A stretch of DNA of 38,666 bases from Minisyncoccota bacterium (lineage in GTDB: Bacteria; Patescibacteriota; Microgenomatia; PFEM01; JAFGMK01), in contig JAFGMK010000030.1 in NCBI GenBank assembly GCA_016927565.1, positions 1-38,666 of the forward strand, written 5' to 3'. The notes under the pieces are model-generated. The model was not told where the DNA came from and made no database searches. It saw only the letters and a program-made list of their open reading frames with translations. Each line of letters begins with the position of its first letter. The stretch's first letter is position 1. Below are positions 7,611 through 15,023 of the stretch, one piece after another. The translations under genes and the position numbers were made by a program.

Positions 7611-9230
7611 ATGCTTTTAGGGAAGATTTTTGAAGTTACCAAAACGTCTCCGTCGGTAAAAGAGACTGTTTCGAGACAGAAAAGAAAATTTTCAAGAAAG
7701 AAAAAAACAAAAAAACTTTCTAAGAAAACTCTTTTGATTTTTTCGGTTGTTGTCTTGGCAAGTTTAACAGTGCGTCTTTTTTTTCTTTTTCGTTTTGAAG
7801 ATCCGGAAAACACTCATCCGGGTTGGTATGAGGATGCTTATCACCATTGGCAGGTGGCTTATCTTTCCTGGAAGATTGGTTTCAAGCATGGTTTCTTAAG
7901 GCTTTGGGATCTTAAGGGGATGGAGTATTTTTGGGGTTCATTACACCCGTTGATTCTGGGGGGTCTGATGAGGCTGGCAGGAACAAACAGTATTGTAGTA
8001 GCGCGGCTTCTGAGTTTGGTTTGCGGGGCTTTTAATGTTGGTTTTTTATATCTTTTAGTAAAGCGGTATTTTGGCAAGCAGGCAGGCTTGGCCGCAGCGG
8101 CAATAGCTGCTTTTAACCCGGTAGGGATTTATTCTGACACTTCGGGAATGCAGGAACCGTTAGGAATTTTAATGCTTTTTTTAGGAGTATTTTTCTGGCC
8201 TAAAAAGGCGGTACTGACTGGTTTTTTTTGGATGTTGGCAGGAATGGTCCGGGCGGAATATTGGTTAATGGCGATTGGTTTGATGCTGTTGCTTTTAATT
8301 GTCAGAGTGGGGTTGGAAAAAAAGCTTTTTGCCTGGTTGGGTTTTGTTTCGCTGATGGGACTTTATATGAAGCATCTGCTGGACCGGACGGGTAATGCGA
8401 TCTATCCCATGTACTGGAACTTTTTGGGCAATATGAAGGGGAAGTGGCAGGCAAATCTGCCGCCGAATTCTGCTCAGCTTTTAGCCCAAAAGATTTACAT
8501 CGGAGTTTTGGGGGCAATGGTTCTTTTCGGGATTTGGCTGATGATAAAAAGGCCAAAATTTTTGCCTTTTTTTGCGATCGGAGTGGGTAATTGGACAATC
8601 CTAGGCCTGACAGTGGGCTTATCTAAATATCTTTTAAGTTATATGACCCGTTTTTGGGTTGATCGGATTATGATCTTGCCTTATATGTTTTTGGCAGTCT
8701 GGTTTTCTGCCGTAATATTCAAATTTCTGGGGAAAAGGTGGTTTTTTTCTTTAATAGGCTGGCTTCTGGTTTTGGGATTGATTTCGGCAACTCAATTTCT
8801 TTGGCGGCCGATTTGGTATTGGCGGGGAATGACTGAAGGCCAGTGGGAAAGTAAGGTTGCTTTAGCCGAAGGGGTTAGTCAGTATTATGAGGGCGGCCGG
8901 GTGTTGTTTTTTGAGAATCATCCGGCCTCAACCTATTGGCTGGTTTATCATGAGGGAATAGAGGGTGATAAAATCATTGGCCAGATGTTTGACCCCTATT
9001 TTTACATGGAAGGCGATCCTTATGATAACTGGGGCGAGAATCGGGAAATTGTTCTTGACTGGCTTAAGAAAGAAGATATCAGATTGATGGCTTTTTTGGG
9101 TGATCGGGAACGATATCTCAGACTGGTGGAAAAAGAACCAAAATTTTTTGAAAGGCTGGGGTTTGATCCCCGGTGGAATCTTTATCTTTATCAAATTAAT
9201 CTTAACGAGTGGCCTTCGCAAGAGTCATGA
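7611..9230 (+). CDS. GT-C membrane glycosyltransferase (GT39/OST-like)
   Basis: This 539-residue protein has a basic N-terminus of about 40 residues. A first membrane helix (about 43-60) is followed by an outer loop with GWYEDAYHHW. About ten more helices follow, and then a soluble C-terminal domain (about 410-539). The acidic residue in the first outer loop, followed by His-His and a later PVGIYSDTSGMQEP segment, is the arrangement of GT-C enzymes that use polyprenyl-phosphate sugars outside the membrane, such as protein mannosyltransferases and oligosaccharyltransferases. The acceptor could be the Thr-rich stalks of the nearby surface proteins (inference). The stop overlaps the ATG of the GT2 gene. 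Confidence 0.78.
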   Translation: MLLGKIFEVTKTSPSVKETVSRQKRKFSRKKKTKKLSKKTLLIFSVVVLASLTVRLFFLFRFEDPENTHPGWYEDAYHHWQVAYLSWKIGFKHGFLRLWDLKGMEYFWGSLHPLILGGLMRLAGTNSIVVARLLSLVCGAFNVGFLYLLVKRYFGKQAGLAAAAIAAFNPVGIYSDTSGMQEPLGILMLFLGVFFWPKKAVLTGFFWMLAGMVRAEYWLMAIGLMLLLLIVRVGLEKKLFAWLGFVSLMGLYMKHLLDRTGNAIYPMYWNFLGNMKGKWQANLPPNSAQLLAQKIYIGVLGAMVLFGIWLMIKRPKFLPFFAIGVGNWTILGLTVGLSKYLLSYMTRFWVDRIMILPYMFLAVWFSAVIFKFLGKRWFFSLIGWLLVLGLISATQFLWRPIWYWRGMTEGQWESKVALAEGVSQYYEGGRVLFFENHPASTYWLVYHEGIEGDKIIGQMFDPYFYMEGDPYDNWGENREIVLDWLKKEDIRLMAFLGDRERYLRLVEKEPKFFERLGFDPRWNLYLYQINLNEWPSQES

Positions 9231-10054
9231 AACGGGTGAGTGTTATTTTGCCGGTGACTCGGCCAAAAAAAGCCCGGGAGGCAATTAGTCTGGTAAAAAA
9301 ACAAAAACGGCCCGGGTTTTTCCTGGAGATAATTGCGGTTGATGATAAAAAAAGGCTTTCTCCGGCCCGGAGAAGAAATTTAGGTGCCCGAAGAGCCCGG
9401 GGCGATATTTTGGTCTTTTTGGATGATGATTGTCTGCCGCGAGGGGGTTGGCTTAAAGCGGTGGCAGAAAGTCTGGCTGATGATAAGATGGGGGCAGCAG
9501 GAGGACAGGTTCGGGGGAAGTCGAAAAGATACTTTGCTCGAAGTGTTGATTTCGCCTGTTTTACCTTTGAACAGGGGGAAAAGAGGCGAAAGACGGCGGT
9601 TTCTTCTTCGTGCTTGGTAATCAAAAAAGAAACCTTTGGGAAAATGGGCGGATTTGATGAATCTTTAAGAATCGGAGAGGATGCTGATTTATGCCAGCGC
9701 TTGAAAAAAGCAGGCTTAGAGACTGTTTATGAGCCAAAGATCAGGGTTTGGCACCGTCATGGCCGGAAGACCTTAAGCGCACTTTTAGCCTATCAGTTTC
9801 ATAATGGCAAGGTTAAGGGGCTAACAATTGAGAAGCGTTATCAAAATAGTTTCCCGGCGCGGTTCTTAAGCCAGATTTCTTTCCCGGGAATTTATGGTTT
9901 TTTTGTTTTGCCGCTGGCAACTTTAGCAACGGCGGTGACGCTTGCAGTTAACTTTAGGGACCGGCCGGAAGTTTTTTTATATTTGCCGGGTATTTTTTTA
10001 GGCAAACTGGCTTTGCAGACAGGAGTGTTTGTTTGGACTTTAAAAGAATTATAA
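9227..10054 (+). CDS. GT2 glycosyltransferase with C-terminal membrane helices
   Basis: The product is 275 residues from the ATG at 9227, which overlaps the previous stop (ATGA); an in-frame GTG at 9209 is less likely. It starts with the GT2 strand VSVILPVTRP and has the metal-binding LVFLDDDCLP. The acceptor-side motif GEDADLCQRLKKAG is followed by the conserved WHRHG. Two hydrophobic segments (about 218-240 and 250-270) attach it to the membrane. The DXD motif and GED motif are intact, so it should be active with a nucleotide sugar; which sugar is not readable. The next gene begins 6 bp later. Confidence 0.9.
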   Translation: MKRVSVILPVTRPKKAREAISLVKKQKRPGFFLEIIAVDDKKRLSPARRRNLGARRARGDILVFLDDDCLPRGGWLKAVAESLADDKMGAAGGQVRGKSKRYFARSVDFACFTFEQGEKRRKTAVSSSCLVIKKETFGKMGGFDESLRIGEDADLCQRLKKAGLETVYEPKIRVWHRHGRKTLSALLAYQFHNGKVKGLTIEKRYQNSFPARFLSQISFPGIYGFFVLPLATLATAVTLAVNFRDRPEVFLYLPGIFLGKLALQTGVFVWTLKEL

Positions 10055-10060
10055 CTAAAA

Positions 10061-11155
10061 ATGAGAGAAGAACTGGGAGCTTTTTGGTACTATACGGTCG
10101 GCAAGTATTTTTCCCCAATGCCGTCGATTTTGACTCTTTTTGTGACTAATCGGTGTAATGCCCGCTGCCGGCATTGTTTTTACTGGCAAAATTTAGCTAA
10201 GAAAAAGGTTGATCTGGCTTTGGACAAAATTGGGAAGCTAAGTCAAGATTTGGGCCATTTGGAGTTTTTGTTTCTTTCCGGCGGAGAGCCGTTTTTAAGA
10301 GATGATTTAGACCGGCTTTGCGGAATTTTTTATACACAGAATGGTTTGCGGACAGTCTCAATTCCGACTAACGGGTTAAGGCCGGAAAAAATTACCAAAG
10401 AGGCGGAAAAAATTCTTAAGGCTTGTCCGGAGCTTGGGGTGGTGATACCGATTTCACTTGATGGGACCCGAGAAATTCACGATGAGATTAGGGGAGTGAA
10501 GGGTGCTTTTAAAAAGGTTCAAGAGACTTCCCGGTATTTAGTCAGGCTAGCCGGGCACTATCCTAAATTGCAAGTAAGATTAACAGCGACGGTTTTTAAT
10601 TTGAATTATAAAAATCTTTTTGAGCTGATTGATCAATTGCCTCAACTTTTTCCTGAGAGTGAGGGTTTTTGGGATTTGTCTTTAAACTTTTTGCGGGGAG
10701 AGACTCGCCAGCCGGGCTTGAAGTTGCCCTCAGTTAAAAAGCTGGAAAAGCTTTTTGCTTATAAGCAAAAAAAATTTAAAGGTAAAAGGTCTTGGACGAG
10801 GGGTTTTCTGGAAAGATTTGTTTTTAAGGCGACAATTAAAACTCTCGAGCAAAAAAAACAAATTGTCCCTTGTGAGGCGGGCCGGCTTTTGGGAGTGATT
10901 TATGAGGATGGTTCAGTGGGGCATTGTGAGCTTTTGCCGACTTTTGGCAACTTGGGAAAGGGAGGCTTCGGTCAAGTTTGGCAGAGTAAAGAAGCTAAAA
11001 GGGCCAGGCAAAGAATTGTTAAAAAGGCCTGTTTCTGCACTCACGGTTGTAATCTTTTCCCAAGTTTAATTGCTCACCCTTTGGTTTGGGCAGGAATGGT
11101 TTTTAAAAGCAGGTTGGTTTCAAGGGTAGATTCGGAGGGAATAATCCGCTCCTGA
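10061..11155 (+). CDS. Radical SAM/SPASM protein
   Basis: This 364-residue protein has the radical SAM motif CNARCRHC (C32, C36, C39) and an intact FLSGGEPFLRDDL strand. A conserved TNGL and an ISLDGT strand follow. The C-terminal part has SPASM-like cysteines (VPCEAGRLLG, GHCELLPTFGNLG, then CFCTHGC), which suggest auxiliary clusters. It resembles MoaA/PqqE-like enzymes that modify peptides or lipids, but the substrate is not identifiable. It closes the plus-strand block after the GT2 gene and converges on the minus-strand TIM-barrel gene with 28 bp between them. It is not closely similar to the radical SAM protein at 5267. Confidence 0.88.
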   Translation: MREELGAFWYYTVGKYFSPMPSILTLFVTNRCNARCRHCFYWQNLAKKKVDLALDKIGKLSQDLGHLEFLFLSGGEPFLRDDLDRLCGIFYTQNGLRTVSIPTNGLRPEKITKEAEKILKACPELGVVIPISLDGTREIHDEIRGVKGAFKKVQETSRYLVRLAGHYPKLQVRLTATVFNLNYKNLFELIDQLPQLFPESEGFWDLSLNFLRGETRQPGLKLPSVKKLEKLFAYKQKKFKGKRSWTRGFLERFVFKATIKTLEQKKQIVPCEAGRLLGVIYEDGSVGHCELLPTFGNLGKGGFGQVWQSKEAKRARQRIVKKACFCTHGCNLFPSLIAHPLVWAGMVFKSRLVSRVDSEGIIRS

Positions 11156-11183
11156 GTGAATAGAATAAGTGAGAGTTGGCTTG

Positions 11184-12026
11184 TCAGGACCAGTTTTGAC
11201 CCTGATCAAGGGTAGTGTGGATAAATTGGCTAAAGATGTTAAGGCCGGAGGCGAGATAGCCGCGAGTGGTAGTGTAAAGAGTCAGAGGATTAACTTCAAC
11301 AGTGATTGAGCCTTGCCAATTTTGATGATGAAGCCAGAGGAATTGCTTTTCAGCCAGGGTTTCCTGCCCAGCAAGAATCTTTCTCATTCCTTGTTTGCCG
11401 ATAAGGGTAAGTTGAATGTTTCGAATTTTCTCAAGGCCAAAAAAATTCCAAAGTTTTTGCCAATCAGCAACACATGATTTTTTTTGAGCCCAGACAATGG
11501 CCTGATCATCCCGGGTGTCGGCAACCAGGTGATGCTGTTTTCTCTCAAGCCAGGCCTGGACCTCATCGACACTTCGGGTGAGGTGGCTGGAGATTTCAAG
11601 ACCCAGGCCGCCGGTAAATTCCTGACCTCCGATGTCTTGAGTCCATTGGGAGGAAATATCGTGGATAATTACCGGGACATGTCTGGCCTGGGCAATGGCA
11701 GCAACAGCTTCACTGGAATCGTGAATAGGTGGGAATAAAATCATTCTTAAGATGTGATTAAGGGGAGAGGGCTTGACTCCATGAGATCTTTCCAAATCGT
11801 TATCAAGTTTCCAGGAGTGATGAACGCTGCGGACTCTTTCCAAGCCCGGAAGGTAATCAGCCCAATCTTGGCCGTGGGCGGCAATCGCCTCTTTTATCTG
11901 GCGGGTAATCGGTTTTAAGGGAACCAGTTCCAGCCCGTCATAATCAATTTTTTTGATATAAGCAGCAGCTTGTTCCAAATTTCCGCCGGGAAAACTGCCG
12001 GTTGAAAGTCTGATTTCGTGGTTCAT
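11184..12026 (-). CDS. Xylose-isomerase-like TIM-barrel protein
   Basis: This 280-residue protein looks like the sugar-phosphate isomerase/AP-endonuclease-2 superfamily. It starts with a strand LSTGSF, then YDGLELVPL at the second strand, VRSVHHSWK, PVIIHDIS in the middle, a VADTRDD strand and an ITVEVNPL strand near the end. These His, Asp and Glu residues sit where the family binds divalent metal. No membrane segment is present. Its substrate is unknown; sugar isomerisation or epimerisation would fit the glycan neighbours but this is inference. It is transcribed alone, opposite to both flanking clusters, from a promoter shared with the divergent 12223 region. Confidence 0.72.
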   Translation of the reverse strand: MNHEIRLSTGSFPGGNLEQAAAYIKKIDYDGLELVPLKPITRQIKEAIAAHGQDWADYLPGLERVRSVHHSWKLDNDLERSHGVKPSPLNHILRMILFPPIHDSSEAVAAIAQARHVPVIIHDISSQWTQDIGGQEFTGGLGLEISSHLTRSVDEVQAWLERKQHHLVADTRDDQAIVWAQKKSCVADWQKLWNFFGLEKIRNIQLTLIGKQGMRKILAGQETLAEKQFLWLHHQNWQGSITVEVNPLTLYTTTRGYLASGLNIFSQFIHTTLDQGQNWS

Positions 12027-12035
12027 CGTCTGCTT

Positions 12036-12044
12036 ATTATAACA
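12036..12044 (-). promoter_or_regulatory. Extended -10 promoter of the TIM-barrel gene
   Basis: On the minus strand this reads TGTTATAAT, a perfect TATAAT with an extended TG. The ATG at 12026 is about 10 bp downstream, so the mRNA leader would be very short or absent. No good -35 is visible, which is common for extended -10 promoters. Confidence 0.6.
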
Positions 12045-12114
12045 TCGCTGTTTTTAAAAAATGGTTTGGGTTGGGCGCTGCTTGTTTTGGATTCCGCGGT
12101 TACCTAAATTCTTG

Positions 12115-12123
12115 TGCTATACT
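12115..12123 (+). promoter_or_regulatory. Extended -10 promoter of the 12223 cluster
   Basis: TGCTATACT lies in the divergent intergenic region with no clear -35. Transcription would start near 12130 and give a leader of about 90 nt containing the hairpin at 12166-12201. The same nine bases occur at the promoter of the 33751 gene. It may drive the whole cluster up to 29280. Confidence 0.58.
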
Positions 12124-12165
12124 GATTTTTGCGGGCAGGTATTTTGCCGGGTTTTGATATATATC

Positions 12166-12201
12166 CACACCGGGAGAGGGTCTGTCCCTGCTCCCGGTGT
12201 G
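12166..12201 (+). terminator. Leader hairpin, possible attenuator
   Basis: CACACCGGGAG (12166-12176) pairs perfectly with CTCCCGGTGTG (12191-12201). The interior adds a four-base stem AGGG/CCCT (12177-12180 with 12186-12189) around a five-base loop. Only four T follow, so it is weak as a terminator, but it lies between the promoter and the first gene of a 17-kb cluster. It could work as an attenuator or mRNA-stabilising structure, or as a partial terminator. Confidence 0.5.
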
Positions 12202-12222
12202 TTTTAGCAATCTGTTGTTCCT

Positions 12223-13455
12223 GTGGTAAAGAAAAAATTAAAAATTGCCATTTTCCACTTGGGTTTTTTTTTCTCCGGCGGGGGAGAGAAGCTGGTGTTG
12301 GAGGAAGCGAGGGGCTTGGCTAAAAAGGGCCACGAGGTAACTCTTTTTGCTCCGGTGGTTGATAAAAAAGATTGTTTTCCGGACCTGATCCGAGAGGTTA
12401 GGGTTCATTCCTTATTCTTTCCCTGCGTCCTGAAATTTCCTTTACGGGACTTTCTGGCAATTGCAGGATCGGTTTTTTTGACTCCTTTGACCTTTTGGCG
12501 TTTTTTAAAGTTTGATATTTTTCTGGGGGCGAATCAGCCCGGGCCTTTGATTTGTTTTTTTCTGTCAAAGATCCTGAGGAAACCCTATGTTATTTATTTG
12601 GCTCAACCGACCAGACTTTTGTATCCCCGCCAGGTTGATCTTCGGCAGGGGTTCGGGAAAAGGGCTTTTGATGTTTTTTTTTGGCTAACCCGTTATTTTC
12701 GGCCTCTGGTTGCCTGGTTAGACCGGACTTCAATTCGGGGAGCAGGCACGGTTTTGGTAAATGGTGACTATATGGCCGGAGTGATTAGTCAGGTTTATGG
12801 AGTGGGGGTAGTGGTTTGTCCGGCAGGGTGTTATCCGCAAAAGAAGATCAGGCAATATCGAGACCGCCTTCGAGGAAAAATCCGACTCCAAAATAAAGTC
12901 CTGCAAAAGCCATTTTTGCTTTTGACTAATCGCCATTACCGGCAGAAAAGATTTGACTATGCGATTCGGGCTTTGGCAAAAGTGAAAGAGGATTTTCCCC
13001 GGCTTCGCCTGGTAATTACCGGAGCGGCTTCTGATTACACTCAGGAATTGAAAAACCTGGCGGTTAAGTTGGGCCTGGAAAAGAGAGTTAAGTTTGTTGG
13101 TTTGGTGAGCGAGAAAGAGCTTGAGGATTTGTATTCTGAAGCGGTTTTATACCTCTATCCGAGTCCGGAGGAAGATTTCGGGATGGGCGTGATTGAGGCG
13201 ATGGCGGCGGGAACACCGGTGGTGGCTTGGAATCGGGCCGGGCCAACGGTAACAGTCAGAGATGGGGAAACGGGTTATTTGGCTAGACCTTGTGAGTTAA
13301 AAGATTTTGCCGGCAGGATAAGAAAACTGGTTAAAGAGCCAAAGTTGGCGGCACAATTTGGTCAAGCCGGCAGAAAGCGGGCAGCGCTGTTTTCCTATGG
13401 GAATCATTTGCGGATTTTGGAAAGGGAGATGGGGAGATACTTTTTAAATAGGTAG
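12223..13455 (+). CDS. GT4 glycosyltransferase, ALG2-like
   Basis: This 410-residue protein starts at a GTG. It is a paralog of the gene at 6256, with the same order of SGGGEKLVLEEARGL, LFAPVVDKKDCFPD, a C-terminal domain starting around LLLTNRHYRQKRFDYAI, and EEDFGMGVIEAMAAG followed by VVAWNRAGP. The GT-B fold and the Glu-rich nucleotide-sugar motif are intact. It probably adds an early sugar, possibly mannose, to a lipid-linked chain. It is the first gene of the large cluster; the promoter and hairpin above lie in its leader. A methyltransferase gene follows 18 bp later. Confidence 0.91.
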   Translation: MVKKKLKIAIFHLGFFFSGGGEKLVLEEARGLAKKGHEVTLFAPVVDKKDCFPDLIREVRVHSLFFPCVLKFPLRDFLAIAGSVFLTPLTFWRFLKFDIFLGANQPGPLICFFLSKILRKPYVIYLAQPTRLLYPRQVDLRQGFGKRAFDVFFWLTRYFRPLVAWLDRTSIRGAGTVLVNGDYMAGVISQVYGVGVVVCPAGCYPQKKIRQYRDRLRGKIRLQNKVLQKPFLLLTNRHYRQKRFDYAIRALAKVKEDFPRLRLVITGAASDYTQELKNLAVKLGLEKRVKFVGLVSEKELEDLYSEAVLYLYPSPEEDFGMGVIEAMAAGTPVVAWNRAGPTVTVRDGETGYLARPCELKDFAGRIRKLVKEPKLAAQFGQAGRKRAALFSYGNHLRILEREMGRYFLNR

Positions 13456-13473
13456 TCTCAACTCTTAAATATT

Positions 13474-14256
13474 ATGAAGCAGCCGGAAGTGATTAGATTG
13501 CCGGTTACCCACCCCCGTTATCTAGCCTTAAAATATTGCCTGAAGACTTTCCGGAAGGTGACGGGCCGGGTTTTGGATGTTGGTTGCGGGGCAGGGGTAA
13601 TGACGAAAGAGATTAAGCGTCTGCGCCCTGACTTTGAAGTTTATGGAATTGACAGCAGTCCTGAGGCTATTGAACTAGCTAAAAAAGATGGTGGGGAAGT
13701 GAATTTTAGGGTGAGTGATACTTATCATCTCCCTTTTAAGAACGACTATTTCTCGGCTGCTTTTAGCCATCATGTTCTGGAACATTTAAAAAGACCCGGT
13801 CAGGCTTTGGCAGAAATTGCCCGGGTGACTAAAAAAGGAGGAAAGATTTATGCCGCTGTGCCTCTAGAGGGTAATTGGTCGTCAATCCACGCCTTTTTTT
13901 ATAAAATACCGGCTTATAAAAAAATGAGAGTGAGATATCTGGCTCATGTTCAGCAATACTCTTTGGAAGAAATCAAGAAGTTATTTGGAGAGAATGGTTT
14001 TTTGATAACTGATTATTATTGGTCGGGAGGTCTGGTGATGCAAACGATTAATTTCTTTTATTATCTTTCGGCAAGTTTTCTGAAACTGCCGCCTTCTTTT
14101 TTAACCGGTAATGATCTTTTAATTAAAAAGAGGAGCGGGTACGGCCGGTGGGGAACAATAGCTAAACGATTTTTTTATTTTCTGGTGACGCTGGAGTCAT
14201 TGTTTATTCCCAGGGTGCCTCAGGAAATAGTTCATTTGGCGGGGAGAAAGAAATGA
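13474..14256 (+). CDS. Class I SAM-dependent methyltransferase (paralog 1)
   Basis: This 260-residue Rossmann methyltransferase has the SAM-binding loop LDVGCGAG (residues 34-41), the acidic end of strand two (YGIDSSPEA) and the methyltransferase-11-type FSHHVLEHLKRPGQAL. The C-terminal third has AHVQQYSLEEIKKLF, a hydrophobic patch around 190-206, and the end VHLAGRKK. This C-terminal pattern recurs in the genes at 14253 and 18278, so the three form a family within this cluster. The product could methylate a sugar or lipid-linked glycan. The stop overlaps the next start (ATGA). Confidence 0.9.
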   Translation: MKQPEVIRLPVTHPRYLALKYCLKTFRKVTGRVLDVGCGAGVMTKEIKRLRPDFEVYGIDSSPEAIELAKKDGGEVNFRVSDTYHLPFKNDYFSAAFSHHVLEHLKRPGQALAEIARVTKKGGKIYAAVPLEGNWSSIHAFFYKIPAYKKMRVRYLAHVQQYSLEEIKKLFGENGFLITDYYWSGGLVMQTINFFYYLSASFLKLPPSFLTGNDLLIKKRSGYGRWGTIAKRFFYFLVTLESLFIPRVPQEIVHLAGRKK

Positions 14257-15011
14257 TTCCTGATCCAAATTGTCGATATCAGGGTCGTCATTTTCATCTT
14301 TGTTATTGCTTAGAGGCGATTTCTCAAGTGAGGAAAAGAGTGATAGATATCGGCTGCGGGACGGGGGCGATAACCTTTGCTATCGTCAAAAAACGACCAG
14401 ACCTAAGTTTTTATGGCTGTGATAAAGATGAGCGGGACTTGGCGGTTTTTAAAAAGAAATATGGCCGCTTGGGAGTGAGGCTTTTCCGGGGCGACGCTTG
14501 CCGGCTCAAGTTTAAAGATAAAGTATTTAATGCGGCCTTGATGATTGATGTTTTGGAGCATCTTAAAAAACCTGAAAAGGCGCTTCGGGAAGCAGCCAGG
14601 GTGCTTAAAAAGAGAGGTGTTTTTTATCTGGTGGTGCCGCTGGAGGCCGAGCTTTTTACCATTGATGGCTGGTTAAGGCTTTTGGGGATTAATTTGAAAA
14701 AAAAACCAATCGGTCATATTCAACAGTTCAGATTAAGAGAGGTTAAGGCAATGCTTGCTCGGGCCGGTTTTAAAGTTACCAGAATCCGCTTCAGCCATCA
14801 CTTTTTTTATCAATTTTTTAGTCTTTTTTACTATGTCTACGTGGCTTTTTTCAAAAAGGGCGAGTATCAATCGTTAGCTTCCAAGAATAAAAAGGTTCGT
14901 CGGGGAACTCTTTTTTTAGAAGGTTTATTGGGGCGGTTGATTTTTTGGGAGTCAAGTCTGCTGAGGCGGGTTAGGGGCCAGACGGTTCACATTACGGCCC
15001 GAAAGTTGTAA
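14253..15011 (+). CDS. Class I SAM-dependent methyltransferase (paralog 2)
   Basis: The product is 252 residues. The SAM loop is IDIGCGTG (residues 31-38), followed by FYGCDKDERD and ALMIDVLEHLKKPEKAL. The C-terminal third repeats the pattern of paralog 1: GHIQQFRLREVKAML, an aromatic hydrophobic stretch (about 184-202) and VHITARKL at the end. It overlaps the preceding stop by four bases and is followed after 12 bp by the first giant membrane protein. The conserved HxQ motif may bind acceptor or sugar (inference). Confidence 0.9.
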   Translation: MIPDPNCRYQGRHFHLCYCLEAISQVRKRVIDIGCGTGAITFAIVKKRPDLSFYGCDKDERDLAVFKKKYGRLGVRLFRGDACRLKFKDKVFNAALMIDVLEHLKKPEKALREAARVLKKRGVFYLVVPLEAELFTIDGWLRLLGINLKKKPIGHIQQFRLREVKAMLARAGFKVTRIRFSHHFFYQFFSLFYYVYVAFFKKGEYQSLASKNKKVRRGTLFLEGLLGRLIFWESSLLRRVRGQTVHITARKL

Positions 15012-15023
15012 ATTAAGAAGGAG

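Noticed and set aside
9202-9624. 140-codon minus-strand open frame
   Set aside because: Shadow of the GT2 gene at 9227, which carries intact DXD and GED motifs.
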